Below, piece by piece: positions 21,009 through 31,899 of a stretch of 64,000 nucleotides of DNA; position 1 is the stretch's first letter, and every line of letters begins with the position of its first letter. Both the position numbers and the translations under genes were made by a program. The stretch spans positions 62,001 through 126,000 of the forward strand of contig CAJNAR010000016.1 in the NCBI GenBank assembly GCA_905220665.1, read 5' to 3'. Source of the DNA: Albugo candida (Eukaryota; Oomycota; Peronosporomycetes; Albuginales; Albuginaceae). A model generated the notes under the pieces. The model was not told the origin of the DNA. It saw only the letters and a program-made list of their open reading frames with translations, and did no database searches.

Positions 21009-22401
21009 ATGACACGGACGAGTGCAACACATCGCTTGGAAACGGATACAATAAGCGCTCTCCACACACCGGGTATCTACTCGGCTCGTATTCGCGCGAC
21101 ACAGGAACTCGTCGCCATTAAAATTCTTCCGAGTAAATTGCTTCGGACTCGTTCCTTTCGACGGAAATTGCGTCGTGAACTTGGAATTTTGAGCATATGT
21201 CGCCACCATCCAAACATTATGCGGTTGTATGGGGTCTATAAGCTCGGGGCACACGTACGTCAACGCCATATCGCCCCCCATCTAATATTTCATTTGATAG
21301 ACTGCCATCGTATTCGAACTCGCAGCCGGAGGAAATGTGCTGCATCAAGGTCATCATTGTCTTCGTCGACGAGCTCGGAGTCTCGAGAGTCTTCGGGTTG
21401 AACCCACGCCACAAAACGAACTTGCAAGTCGCCACAGCATTAGTACCGAATTTGTGTCGGGTCTTTCCATTTTGTGCCGATATACTGAACGTCATGTGAG
21501 CGGTATTATCGGCTCCATCGCATCGGCTTTGATGTATTTGCATGATCGAAAGCTTTTTCACGGAGACGTACGACCACATCACATTTTGTACTCTACCGCT
21601 GAAACGGATGCACGTGTCTTTCTTGCGAATTTCGGACGCTCCAGTACTTGGGCATCGCTTCTTCGTTCTTCCATCGCTTCTTTTGGTTGGAACAATCGTT
21701 TTGATTTGCGATTTCTTCCACCATTTCTGATCCAACAACTTGAAGAAAGCGGCAAAAGGCATCCCGTCCGACCGGAACAAGCCATTCAAGTTGATGTCTG
21801 GGCACTCGGCGTGACGATGTATGTGCTTTTATACGCTGAATTCCCATATAACGGGGCCACGGAACGTGAGCTGTGCCATCGAATCCTACATGATCGATTG
21901 GTTTTCCCGCCAGATTCCAGTCGTGCTGCGCGTGATCTGTTACAACGGATGTTGGAGAAGGATCCTGAGGTTGGAATAACAATGGCTCAAGTCACTCAGC
22001 ATCCATGGATCCAGTCTCATGTGTCCTCAAATCGCGTTTGGGCATTAGATAAGCCGTTCGGCTTTGCTGAAAGGTACTATTCGGAGCTGAATTGTCGCCG
22101 CACGCGCGTTCACGACATAATCGATCTCATGGACATTTTGCTACCAGTATGCGAGCGTGCATCGGCAGAAGAATATCGACCTTCGACCGTGTCCACTGAC
22201 GGCCATCCGGTGGTGCCGAAGGCACCTCTGAGCGCGGATGCGTACATGCGGCAGGCCAGTGCGACTTTGGATGAAATAAGAAGCCAAGTACATGAGCAAG
22301 ACGTCCTTCCGGAACCTTCCATCTCGACTGATTCACGACGACTCCTCTTCATCCGCCGCCATTTTCGCTCGTTTATGAGTCCGACCATGCAGCCTTCTTA
22401 G
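21009..22401 (+). CDS. Probable pseudokinase (CaMK-like fold)
   Basis: Predicted exons 21009-21254 and 21301-22401 (46-bp intron) encode 448 residues with a protein-kinase fold. The ATP-site lysine is kept (LVAIKIL), as are the alphaC glutamate region (RRELGIL), the hinge (VFELAAGGNVL) and the C-lobe signature DVWALGVTMY with HPWIQSH. Three catalytic positions are changed: the HRD/DLKPEN loop reads HGDVRPHHIL (Arg lost, Lys to Arg, Asn to His), and DFG reads NFG in FLANFGR, so the metal-binding aspartate is gone. The APE region is also poorly conserved. With two metal ligands replaced, normal phosphotransfer is unlikely; the protein probably acts as a scaffold or allosteric regulator. The C-terminal 120 residues lack known motifs. 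The start is the first in-frame ATG; a short out-of-frame ATG reading ends just before it. The stop codon overlaps that of COG7 on the other strand. Residual unconventional activity cannot be excluded. Confidence 0.8.
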
Positions 22402-25039
22402 ACAACCTTCCATTTGGACATCAAGTGCTCGGAAATCTTGATGAGGATGGGAGGAAAACCTTTTTGTGGCGTCGATGGAAGTACATTGAGGATCGACTCG
22501 AGATCGATGAGATACATTGTATCGTCGGCACCTAAAGCACCCAGTACATTGCGTAGATATCCGAGATCCGCACTCAACTGGCGAGCCCCAGTCGCAGCGA
22601 TGGCAGGAATTGCATGGACCATTTCCAATACACCTGCCAGAGTTGTATGCGCGATAGCTGCGGCCCACAAATCGACAAATTCCGTTACAGATTCCATGTG
22701 TGCATTTGCATGATTGAGAATGCGAAAGGCGCGATGAAAATGGTCCATTTCTTCGTCGGTGAAGCTCCACTGCTTTTGAATGGTGTGCCAGGTGTTCCGA
22801 CTGATATCTACAATATCGCGTGAGGCCAGTACAATTTGTTGGAGCTCACAGCTCTGAGCAAATGGTTCAAGCTGGGGTAAGAGTGATAAAAGGATGTCGG
22901 CAATACTCGTCATGTATTCCTGCGGCAATGCACTCATTGACGGGAAATCACTTGTGGAAGCACTAGGAAGGCTCCACGTCTGACGAGAAAAGTTAGATCG
23001 TCAACAAATGTATCAATAGACAACCAACCGGATGCAAAGCAACGGGGCGAAGGATGTGGCGAATGGGATAAATGATGCTATCGAATGTCAGTCGTTGAGC
23101 AGTTAGTGTGACAGCATGAAACGCATCTTGTCCATCTGCAAAGGCCTACGAAGAAATTGGGGAGTGAAGAATGAGCATAGGCGATACATCGTACCTCTAC
23201 AGCCTCGAGCCGCTTTTGTAGGGCCGCATGGAACCGATCTTGACGCAAATAAGCTGCAGCAAACAACACGACTTGGCTCGATGTGGTCGGTGTTGACAAT
23301 TGACGTTTCTCTTCTAACGAAATCAATTGCTGTTGTATTCGAATGGATATGCGTCGTTGAATTATTTGTAAGCTATATCCAATGTCTCCACAAAGTGTGA
23401 GAAGCTCCAACGCAGCATGAAACTTTGGCCAATCAAAGCTCGAGTCTTTTTGATACGAGATCAATTCGTCGACCACATCCGCTCCTCCATAGCGACAACA
23501 TTGATCTTGTGCTGCCATTCGGAAGGTACAATCTCGTTCACGTATGACCATCAACGTATCGACGAGTGACGACGACACTTGCCTAATACTCTGACAGGCT
23601 CCATCCACATAATCGGCGAATAACAGCCCGCCACTGAGGCTGTGTGTTTGCTTGGCCAGTTCCTCCAATGGATTCCATATATTTTCCAAAGAAGATTCTT
23701 TCATTGCTTCTACGAGCCCCTCAATGGTGTTGGTATTCTTCCACTCGAGCATTGTCAAGGACAACTCTTGTACGGCCGCTTTCTTGAGATACATTGCGAA
23801 ATCCTGGTAAATTGGCTTAAATGGGGTAAAAACACACTCAATCACTCGTTGAAGCGGCAATTTCGAGTTAAATTCTTCATCAGTATTCGTCACATTGCTG
23901 GAAGCGAGCGGATCTGGTCGAAATAGCTGAAGCACGCTGACAGTGAAATCGCACATTTGACCAAAGAGCCAATCAAGGTGGTCCACGCTAATTCGTTCCA
24001 ATCGGTTCTGAAAGAGTTGATGGAGAGGCTGTAGTGTTTTCTCGAGCAGCAAAACCAGGACGGCATGACCCTCTTTTGTGGTATTAAACATATCGATCAG
24101 ATTTGCTTGCTCTTGCGTCAACATGGCCAGGACTTGCGGGAGAAAGGAGTGTACGATCCATTCGATCCAAATTTGCGGCTTGAAGGAATGATTGCTGACC
24201 GCAACTTCAGAAGACCAAAGTTTGTGAATAGTCGCAGAACGCGTGTCACTTAAAGTTTGCCACAAAATCGAAGTCTGCTCAATGGATTCAAAAAGCTTCT
24301 TAAAGATGCGAATTGTTTCCATTTGCGTTGAAATTGAAGGGTCCTGTAATAGGAGGGTTAATGCCGGTTGAAGTTGAAGTTGGAACTGATTACGAAATCT
24401 AAGGTAGCACATGAATTAGGTTGATATCCTAGGTTAGGGCCGTACTTACGTGGTCAAGATTGTTTGTCGCTCTGATGTGCCCGCAACTTGCTCTAAAATC
24501 TTAGCGCTTTGCTTCATGGCATGTAACCGATCGGCGATAGAGAAGAAAGGATCTGGATTTTGTATTTGTACCGATGTGATCCCTTCTAGTGCAATTGTGA
24601 CAAAATCTACGTGTTCTTCCCATTTTTTCGCTTCAGAAAGAAGTCGTTTGCATGTTTTCATACGCTTTAATGCTTCATGTAGTTGTGTTAGACACGTGAG
24701 ATCCTTCGTTCTTGATTTCATTTGTGCATTTGATTCCGTATCGCTGCGATTTGCATCAAGTTCGGAAAGGATTCGTTTCGTGTCTTTTTGCAAAAGTTGG
24801 CAATTGTTTTGTATCGTTTTAAAATGCGAATCAATGTCCGGAACAGTGATCATCAATTGCTGCATACTTTGACGTATTGTGGTAGCAACTTCTCTGGAGA
24901 GAGCGCTTAGCGGTCCAAGGTACCTCGCTAATGCGGTTAAATCGCCGTGATGATTGATAATGGTCTGCTCCGTCCACGCGACTACATCGAAATCAGAAGC
25001 AGCGAATTGACCCTCTTCAGTTTGTTCAGCTGGGATCAT
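22398..25039 (-). CDS. Conserved oligomeric Golgi complex subunit 7
   Basis: Predicted exons 25039-24450, 24398-23195, 23145-23029 and 22979-22398 (introns of 49-51 bp) give 830 residues, against about 770 in animals. The N-terminus has the COG7 start FDVVAWTEQTI followed by long coiled-coil helices. The C-terminal exon shows the COG7 hallmarks LPQEYMTSIADILLSLLPQ, LEPF, and near the end TGARQLSADLGYLRNVLGAL. All internal splice phases agree, and the third exon supplies FDSIIYPIRHIL, which fits the family. COG is an eight-subunit tether at the Golgi that captures retrograde vesicles and keeps glycosylation enzymes in place; COG7 belongs to lobe B with COG5, 6 and 8. The gene converges on the pseudokinase, and the two stop codons share bases (TTAG at 22398-22401). 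The start is 146 bp from the divergent ATP-grasp gene. Confidence 0.88.
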
Positions 25040-25185
25040 CGTACTTTATGACAATTGTGCGGTGCTTTCATCTACTATTGCTATTGATTGGTTTAAATGA
25101 TGTTCGATACTTTGGATTCGAATGATTACAATCTCGGAAGGTTCGTTACAATTTAATACAGCCGTTTGGAGCCGCCCTAGCGAAA

Positions 25186-28100
25186 ATGGGGAATACTACT
25201 TGCAGAGTTAAGGAAAAGGACTCGAAACAATCAAATTTTCGTCCACTTTCTCCGGATCAGCGTGCGGCAACCTTTGATGAGCGTCGTCATTTACCAGCTT
25301 GTTCTTCTCCGAGTCGACGACCATTCAATCAACCTACATTTCTTTCTTCCGGGGATCCAACACAAATCGACCGTACTTATGCACGTACCCACTCCAACTC
25401 ATCTGATTTTCGCCCATTGCAGCGCGCAGCAACGTATGATCCTCGTTTACGCGCTCAAAAAGGATCGCTTACCGTTTCGGACGTCATGTATCGTCGGTAT
25501 TTCAATGTACAAGAACAGCGCACTCAATACCCGGATCCCAAATATAGCGTGTCCACCACCAATCCAGTCTTTCATCCTACATCATGTGGTCCACACCAAC
25601 CCGTACAAGACCTCACAAAACCTTTGCCCCGAAATGCTGTTGTTATTATCGATCCATTTTCCACCGGCCAAACGCTGGCGGAAAAGGTTCTTTTGCGAGA
25701 GTATGCGTGCATCTGCGTGTACTCGGACACACTCACTGTTATGCAGGCACTCATTCAGTACATTCCTCACAGTCTGAAAGAGCAATTCCTCGCGACAATC
25801 GTCCATGATCCTCAGGCCTTTGCTCAGGAAGAGCGTGATGACTCGCAAGCACTCCTCCAGACCGTCAACGCCCTTCAAGCCATCCCTGGAGTATGTATAC
25901 GTGGTGTTTTGGCAGGAGCAGAGACCGGTGTGATGCTGGCAGACGCTCTTTCTGAGCATTTTCGGCTTCGAACGAATGGGACGAAAGGTTCTTTGGCTCG
26001 ACGGAATAAGTATTTGATGGGCGAGAAAGTTCGAAAAGCAGGTTTACGAGCGATCAAACAGCAATCCGTGACGAAATGGAGTGAGATTCAGACGTTTTTA
26101 CACGATAGGATGCACGTTTCGTCGGCGAAATCGTTCCCGAAAGTTATTGTGAAACCGGTACAAAGCGCTGGAAGCGATGATGTGATGCTGTGTACGACAT
26201 TGGATCAAGTTCGACAAGCATTTGGCAACATCCAAGGCAAAATCAATAGCTTAGGCCTCGTGAATTCTTCCACTTTGGTGCAAGAGTTTGTGGAAGGAAC
26301 CGAATATGTGGTGGATACCGTGAGTCGAGATGGAAAGCACAAGGTTGTAGCGGTATGGGAATACGACAAACGTCACGTGAACAATGCTCCATTCGTATAT
26401 TTTGGCGTCAAACTGCATCAGGTCGAAGGCGATGAAGCCGTCTCACGCATGATCACGTACATTCTCGACGTTCTGGACGCGTTAGAGATTCGGAATGGAC
26501 CTGCTCATGCTGAATTGAAAATGTCAGACTCCCAACCATGCTTGATTGAGATTGGAGCACGATGTCACGGTGGTGGAGGTACATATCTTCCCATGGTAGA
26601 TCGCTGTATCGGGTACAATCAAGTCGAGTGCACTTTGGACGCATATTTCGACGCCGAGGCGTTTGAGGCGCTTCCACAACGGGTACACATATTCTCATCG
26701 TTTTGATTTATATCTGACTTTCTCTATAGCCTCCACGACTGTGTGCTCATGGATGTGAAGCTGTTCTCGTGTCGTATCAGGAAGGAATCTTAGACGGGTT
26801 TCCTGGGCTTTCAGAGATTCGCAGTATGCCTTCGTACATGTCGGAATCGCTCCATATGAAGATCGGTGACACTCTACCGCTCACAATCGATATGTTTACG
26901 AGTCCGGGAAGCATTCTTATGGTTCATGACGATCAAAGCGTTTTGGAGATCAATTACGCTCGTATCCGTGAATTAGAGCACGAAGGCTTATATTCGTGTC
27001 GTTCTGTAGCGAAAAAAGAACCCGATTCAAGGAAGACGGTCGTCGTCGTGGATCCTTTTTCCACTGGCGCTGTTGTGGCACATCAGCTCATGAAGCGAGG
27101 ATACGACTGTATTTGCGTGTACAGCGATCGACTGGAGAATATCGAGCATGTTGCGAGTTTGATTCCCGAAGGATTGACACTTTCATTCACAGCCACGATC
27201 CCGTACGAAGGAGATATCAACGCTCTTGTCTCGGCGATTCAGAGTGCGGCAATTGGCTCAGGAAGCTGTCAAGGTCGTATTGACGCTGTGTTACCGGGCG
27301 CGGAACTCGGTGTTTTATTAGCGGATGCGATCACAGAAGCATTGGGACTCAAAGGAAATCGTATGGAGCATTCACCTGCACGTCGTGATAAGTATTTGAT
27401 GGGCGAAACATTACGTAACGCTGGCATTCGATCAGTGAAACAAGTAAAAGCGGAAACCTGGAGTCAAGCGGAAGCGTTTATTCGTAACGAATTCGGAACA
27501 GAGCCATTCGAAGTCGTATTAAAGCCATTGGAAAGCGCCGGAACCGAAGATGTGATTCTCTGCTGCTCCATGGAACAAGCACAAAAGACGTTTACGAGCA
27601 TTCTCGGCAAGATAAATGGCTTGGGAATTGAGAATCGCGCTGTTTTAGTGCAGGAATATCTCCAAGGGAATGAGTATGTGGTCGATACAGTGAGTCGTGA
27701 TGGTTTCCACAAAGTCACAGCGATTTGGAAATACGATAAACGACGTGTCAATGACGCTGCCTTTGTGTACTTCAGCTTATCTCTGGTCCCCGCCACAGGC
27801 TGCGTCAACGATCTCATCGACTACATGTTTCAAGTGCTTGGTTCGTGATTCGCGAACGCATGGAATCCATCTGATTTGCGTCGTGTAGATGCCCTTGGAA
27901 TACAGAATGGACCAGCACATGGAGAAGTGAAATTCTGTCGGGAATCGCCAGTACTTATCGAAGTAGGCGCACGGTGTCATGGAGGAGAAGGAGCGTGGAT
28001 TCCCATCGCGAATCAATGTGTCGGATACAACCAAGTCGATGTGACAATTGATGCATTCCTCGATATTGAAGCCTTCCGCAAGCTCCCTGATCGCGTACGT

Positions 28101-28430
28101 GGCATTCGATTCGTATAATGCGATTGTGATGAAATGCGATTGTTGTAGCCATACGAAATGCTTCGATACGGATGTGAAGTGATGTTAGTGTCGTATCAAA
28201 GTGGAATTCTCGAAGAGATGCCTGGAATCGCTCAAGTCGAAGCACTTCCATCGTTTCTCCAGAAAGAGATTTTCGTATCGCCTGGCGATCGATTGTATCG
28301 TACGATCGATATGTTTACGACTCCAGGAAGCTTTATGCTGTCACATTCGGATTTACCGACGCTGGAAGCGAATGTCGCGCGAATTCGCGAGTTGGAGCAT
28401 GAAGGAATGTATCGCCTTAAGCAAGAGTGA
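25186..28430 (+). CDS. Tandem ATP-grasp protein with N-myristoylation signal
   Basis: Predicted exons 25186-26682, 26730-27840, 27889-28094 and 28149-28430 encode 1031 residues. The protein begins MGNTTC, a typical N-myristoylation site with a nearby Cys, so membrane attachment is likely. Two homologous ATP-grasp units follow a Ser-rich lead. Each has an N-lobe (IDPFSTGQTLAEKVL / VDPFSTGAVVAHQLM), KYLMGE, a P-loop-like KPVQSAGSDDV / KPLESAGTEDV, EYVVDTVSRDG, the metal-binding LIEIGARCHGG / LIEVGARCHGG, and a trailing VSYQ(E/S)GIL domain. Both sets of active-site residues look intact. The layout resembles carboxylate-amine ligases of the L-amino-acid ligase type, which join an acid to an amine via an acyl phosphate; the actual substrates are unknown. 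An intron falls at the same place in both repeats (after LPQR and LPDR), showing an internal gene duplication. The second unit has one extra intron at 27841. Confidence 0.82.
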
Positions 28431-28496
28431 GCGTCAAGTCGGAGCATCGAATGTATTCCCTTTGAATAAAAGGCGATTCCTTCCCGAAATGCGGCC

Positions 28497-31341
28497 TCAT
28501 TTCTTCTTCACAGATCGAGTCTTTTGGCTTTGGCTGATTTTTGCATCTGCAAGTGCTTCTGCTTCCTTTCGTATGCGTTCGCGAGTTTGTATGAGACCTG
28601 TGATCTCTCCGGTGAATTTCCGAAAAAGCTCATTTTCGACTGCAAACGTGGCGGGTTCTCGAGACAATGGAGCGAGGAATTCTTTATCACAAAGTGGTCG
28701 TTTGTCAAGGAGAGTGAGTCTTCGAGACGTAAGTGTCGCTTTGACGGCCCGAAGGATACTCCCCGAAGCGTATCCGCTGGAAACGTAAGCCAATGTACTG
28801 AAATCGACCAAGTCGAAACACCGCAAAGGGAGACAATCCGAGTCAACGTCCCGAGAAGCATTCAATTCCTTCAGTACGAATCGTTTCCAGAGCGTCAGAC
28901 GAGCGGCGTAATCGGGATACGATAAATGCAAATGCTTATCGAAAAAGAGTTTCCAGTCTTTCGTGTCTGCTTGGAACGGCTGATTCGATGCTCCGATGAG
29001 AAGAACGCGATCCTCAGGCGTTAATGCGGCTTTCAAATACGTCTGCAAGTCTTTACGGAAGCGTGTGGCGTCATTCGATCGTTGAGACTTTTTACCATTG
29101 GAACCCAAAAACTGCTCGAAATGGTTGATGTAAATGATAACCGGCTGGAAGCTTGGCTCTTTCGCAAGCGAGAACACCATATGCATCAGCTTGGTAGGTC
29201 CTGTCTTTCCAGTGAACGCGTCGAGGTACGTTGGCGAGATATTCAGTATCAAAGCTCCTGTTTCGGCGGCAATGATACGAACCATTTTGGTCTTTCCGCA
29301 TCCTTTAGGGCCGTACAAGAGAATCGAGCGAATGAACGGCGTCTTGGATCGGATGACAGAAGACACAAGCGGGAAAATCGCGTATTCAGTGACATTTTGA
29401 CGTATTTGTGCTGCGGAAGGCTCCTGAGGCACCCAATTACCAAATGGATCGCGAACGTCGGAGCGTTCATAAAGACTTCCCAAATGATTAAAACTTCCAA
29501 TGAATTCAGTTATTCGAATTGGCTGTGGCATTTGAATGATGGAATGCTCGATCAAAGTGCTGAGGAAATAGTCGGATGATCGGCCTTTGAGTTCGCTGAG
29601 TTTCTCACCGGGCAATGGTTTTGTTTTATGCTTTTTAGTCGTTCGTTTGGATTTGGAAACGCCTTTGGATTTACTTTTTACTTTTTTGGATTTTCGACCG
29701 GCGTTTTCCAATTGCATTTGAATGTTTGCGAGTTGAAGTGTAAGCATTTCATCGACTTGTTGTCTCACTTGTACTTCCACAGGCACACGAACAACGTCTT
29801 TGGCTAATTGGAGATCGTATTTTTGAGCGAAATTATCATTTGTATCGCGAGCGAGCCATACTTTCTCATACATATCGACAGCCGATGCGAATCGATCGCA
29901 TATTTCCGATGGAGCCGTTAGAGGCGGCTTTTCTATTTCCATCGGTTCAGCCTCAAGAGCGGCGTTTGTTTTTGTCTTTGGAGGTGCTTTCTGGCTTTTC
30001 GATGACGCTTTAGCGCTTTTTTTTTCTTTGGGTGGTGCGATCAAAGGCGGAAGTTCCGTTGACGGAATGGCATAGAATTCCGTCATATCGAGTGGCAGTT
30101 CTCCTTGCGCCATTCGATCGGCTATCCATTGCCGACGTTGTTCCAGGAGCTTTTCCTTCATGAAAGGCCCTTCTTCAGCCAAGACGACTTTATGGAGATG
30201 TTGAAGAGCAGAGATGTACTCTTCCTTGTTGTATTGTTGCTGATTCGCCCGCTGGATCGTGTGGACGAAAAGTGATTTCTCTAAAAGCGCATGTGGATGG
30301 GTGGCGGGGGCTTTCATTCCGAGAAAAATGAGCTCTTTCTCACGTTCCAGGCAAGTTTCGCGACGTACTCTCCATCCTCGAAATACACGCTGAATGGAAT
30401 TAGCAGCAAAGTCGGGATCCATGTCGACAAGTGGATTCATTTCGCGCGATTGGAGAAGATATTCTTCGTGTCGGAGCTCTTGGACAAGTAGACCTCTCAC
30501 ACGACCTTGCCGTCCACGCTCATTTCGCTGTAGGATCGCAATAGCTTCCTCCATGGTCATCTGGGAATCCATTGTGGTAAGCGAGTGAGGAAGCGAACCT
30601 TGGAGCACGTACCGCTTCATGAGCCTTTGGAAAGGTTTCCGAGTCGCATGGAAGGAAAATAGTATCGACGCCGTGTTTGAGCTTTACAAAGCTTTGGACG
30701 AGCTATTTTCGTGGATTGAGAGAAAGAGGAGACAATTCCGATCCGACGTACCCGATCGCGCTGTTGTATGGTGTCCAAATGCTCCTCTGCAAAACACTTG
30801 GCAATTGGTATTTCTAAGGCTTCCGGAGGTAATTTGAGATCGACAAGTACAGCATCCAAATTGATATATTCCCATGGAAAGCTTTTCTCTATAGGTGTGG
30901 ATCGTACGTCGGGATGAGGAGGATGCCATTTGACGAGCAGATGTTTGAGCTCAATGATTCGAATGACAACAAGCTGTAAAATCTGTTGGACATCGATGCG
31001 TTTCTGAGTATGTGTCATTTGATCGTAACATTGTGAGAGTTTGATGAGAATTTGAATGTATTTAACGTATAAATAGGCGTAATGGTGGAAGGCTTTGGTG
31101 ATGGACACTTGCTGCAGAGGAATGGGTGTGAGATGAGATGAAGATAGTGAGGTTGGAAGAGGGTACAGTGTCTGGAGACGACTCGGAGAGAGAGAGATTG
31201 GAACGGAATTGGGGATTCTCAATGTGAATTTGCTCATTGAGATCGATCATTGCTTCCTGCCATCGAACATCATACGTTCTGAAGAAAACGTGTGAGATGA
31301 AGAAGAGGGAAATAGAGTGAGAATTCGTACCGATTTGACAT
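28497..31341 (-). CDS. Dynein regulatory complex subunit 11-like (IQ + AAA protein)
   Basis: Predicted exons 31341-31331, 31278-31167, 31111-30752, 30702-30613 and 30560-28497 give 878 residues; all phases agree. The family (animal IQCA1, algal DRC11) sits in the nexin-dynein regulatory complex that links microtubule doublets in motile flagella. Diagnostic pieces: N-terminal RWQEAMIDLNEQ, AYLYVKYIQIL, YDQMTHTQKR and LKLPPEALEIPI; then MTMEEAIAILQRNERGRQGR, formed exactly by the last splice; an IQ motif (SIQRVFRGWRVRRE); a Lys/Ser-rich linker; and one AAA domain with Walker A GPKGCGKT and a degenerate Walker B (VIIYINHFEQF, without the usual DE pair). The first exon is only 11 coding bases, so the start is the least secure part. 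Presence of this gene implies a flagellated stage such as zoospores. It converges on the ATP-grasp gene with 66 bp between stops. Confidence 0.86.
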
Positions 31342-31899
31342 TTGGAGCACAAGTCGCAATGACCTTTGAAGATCGTGTGGATGAGTAGAATGTTGCACGA
31401 AGGTAGAATAGTGTTGTTGGAATGTGGATATGATAATGTTACGTGAATGGTATTCTGGTACAGCTACTCTATGGGTATTGTTCTCTTAAAGTGGTACTAA
31501 TGTGGTAAGGTGTACCCACCCTCTTACTTCTTATGATCATAAAGCGAGGATATAAGAAAAGAATGTCAGAGACTATGTCACGCCCTCAACCATCATTCTC
31601 TCAGATTGACCGTGAGTAATCATGTGAGTAGCTGTATACGAATAGAGAGGTCTTTGTCCTCTGAATTTGAAAGCTGTACACATTTTCTCTCCCTCTAGCT
31701 GCCTCTTCCTTTGCAGAAAAATACGATAGAGCGAGTGGTATACAAATACCAAGTATAAGCACAATAAAGACGGTACGGATGTCACGGTACAGAATTTGAT
31801 GTCTGGAGCAACAAAACTTACTAAATATTCACAACAACATTCACCGAACGTGCGTCAAACAATTCCACTCAAAGGACCACCGCATTATTTCAGTACAAC
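31342..31899. other. Intergenic promoter region between DRC11-like and RING-Tubby genes
   Basis: These 560 bp are the divergent upstream region of two genes. A GTG-initiated 70-codon frame on the minus strand (31785-31573) has a hydrophobic start but no ATG and no recognised family, so I do not call it. Nothing else stands out. Confidence 0.5.

Noticed and set aside
31573..31785. 70-codon minus-strand frame with a hydrophobic start
   Set aside because: It begins with GTG, not ATG, has no homology I recognise, and lies in a divergent promoter region.
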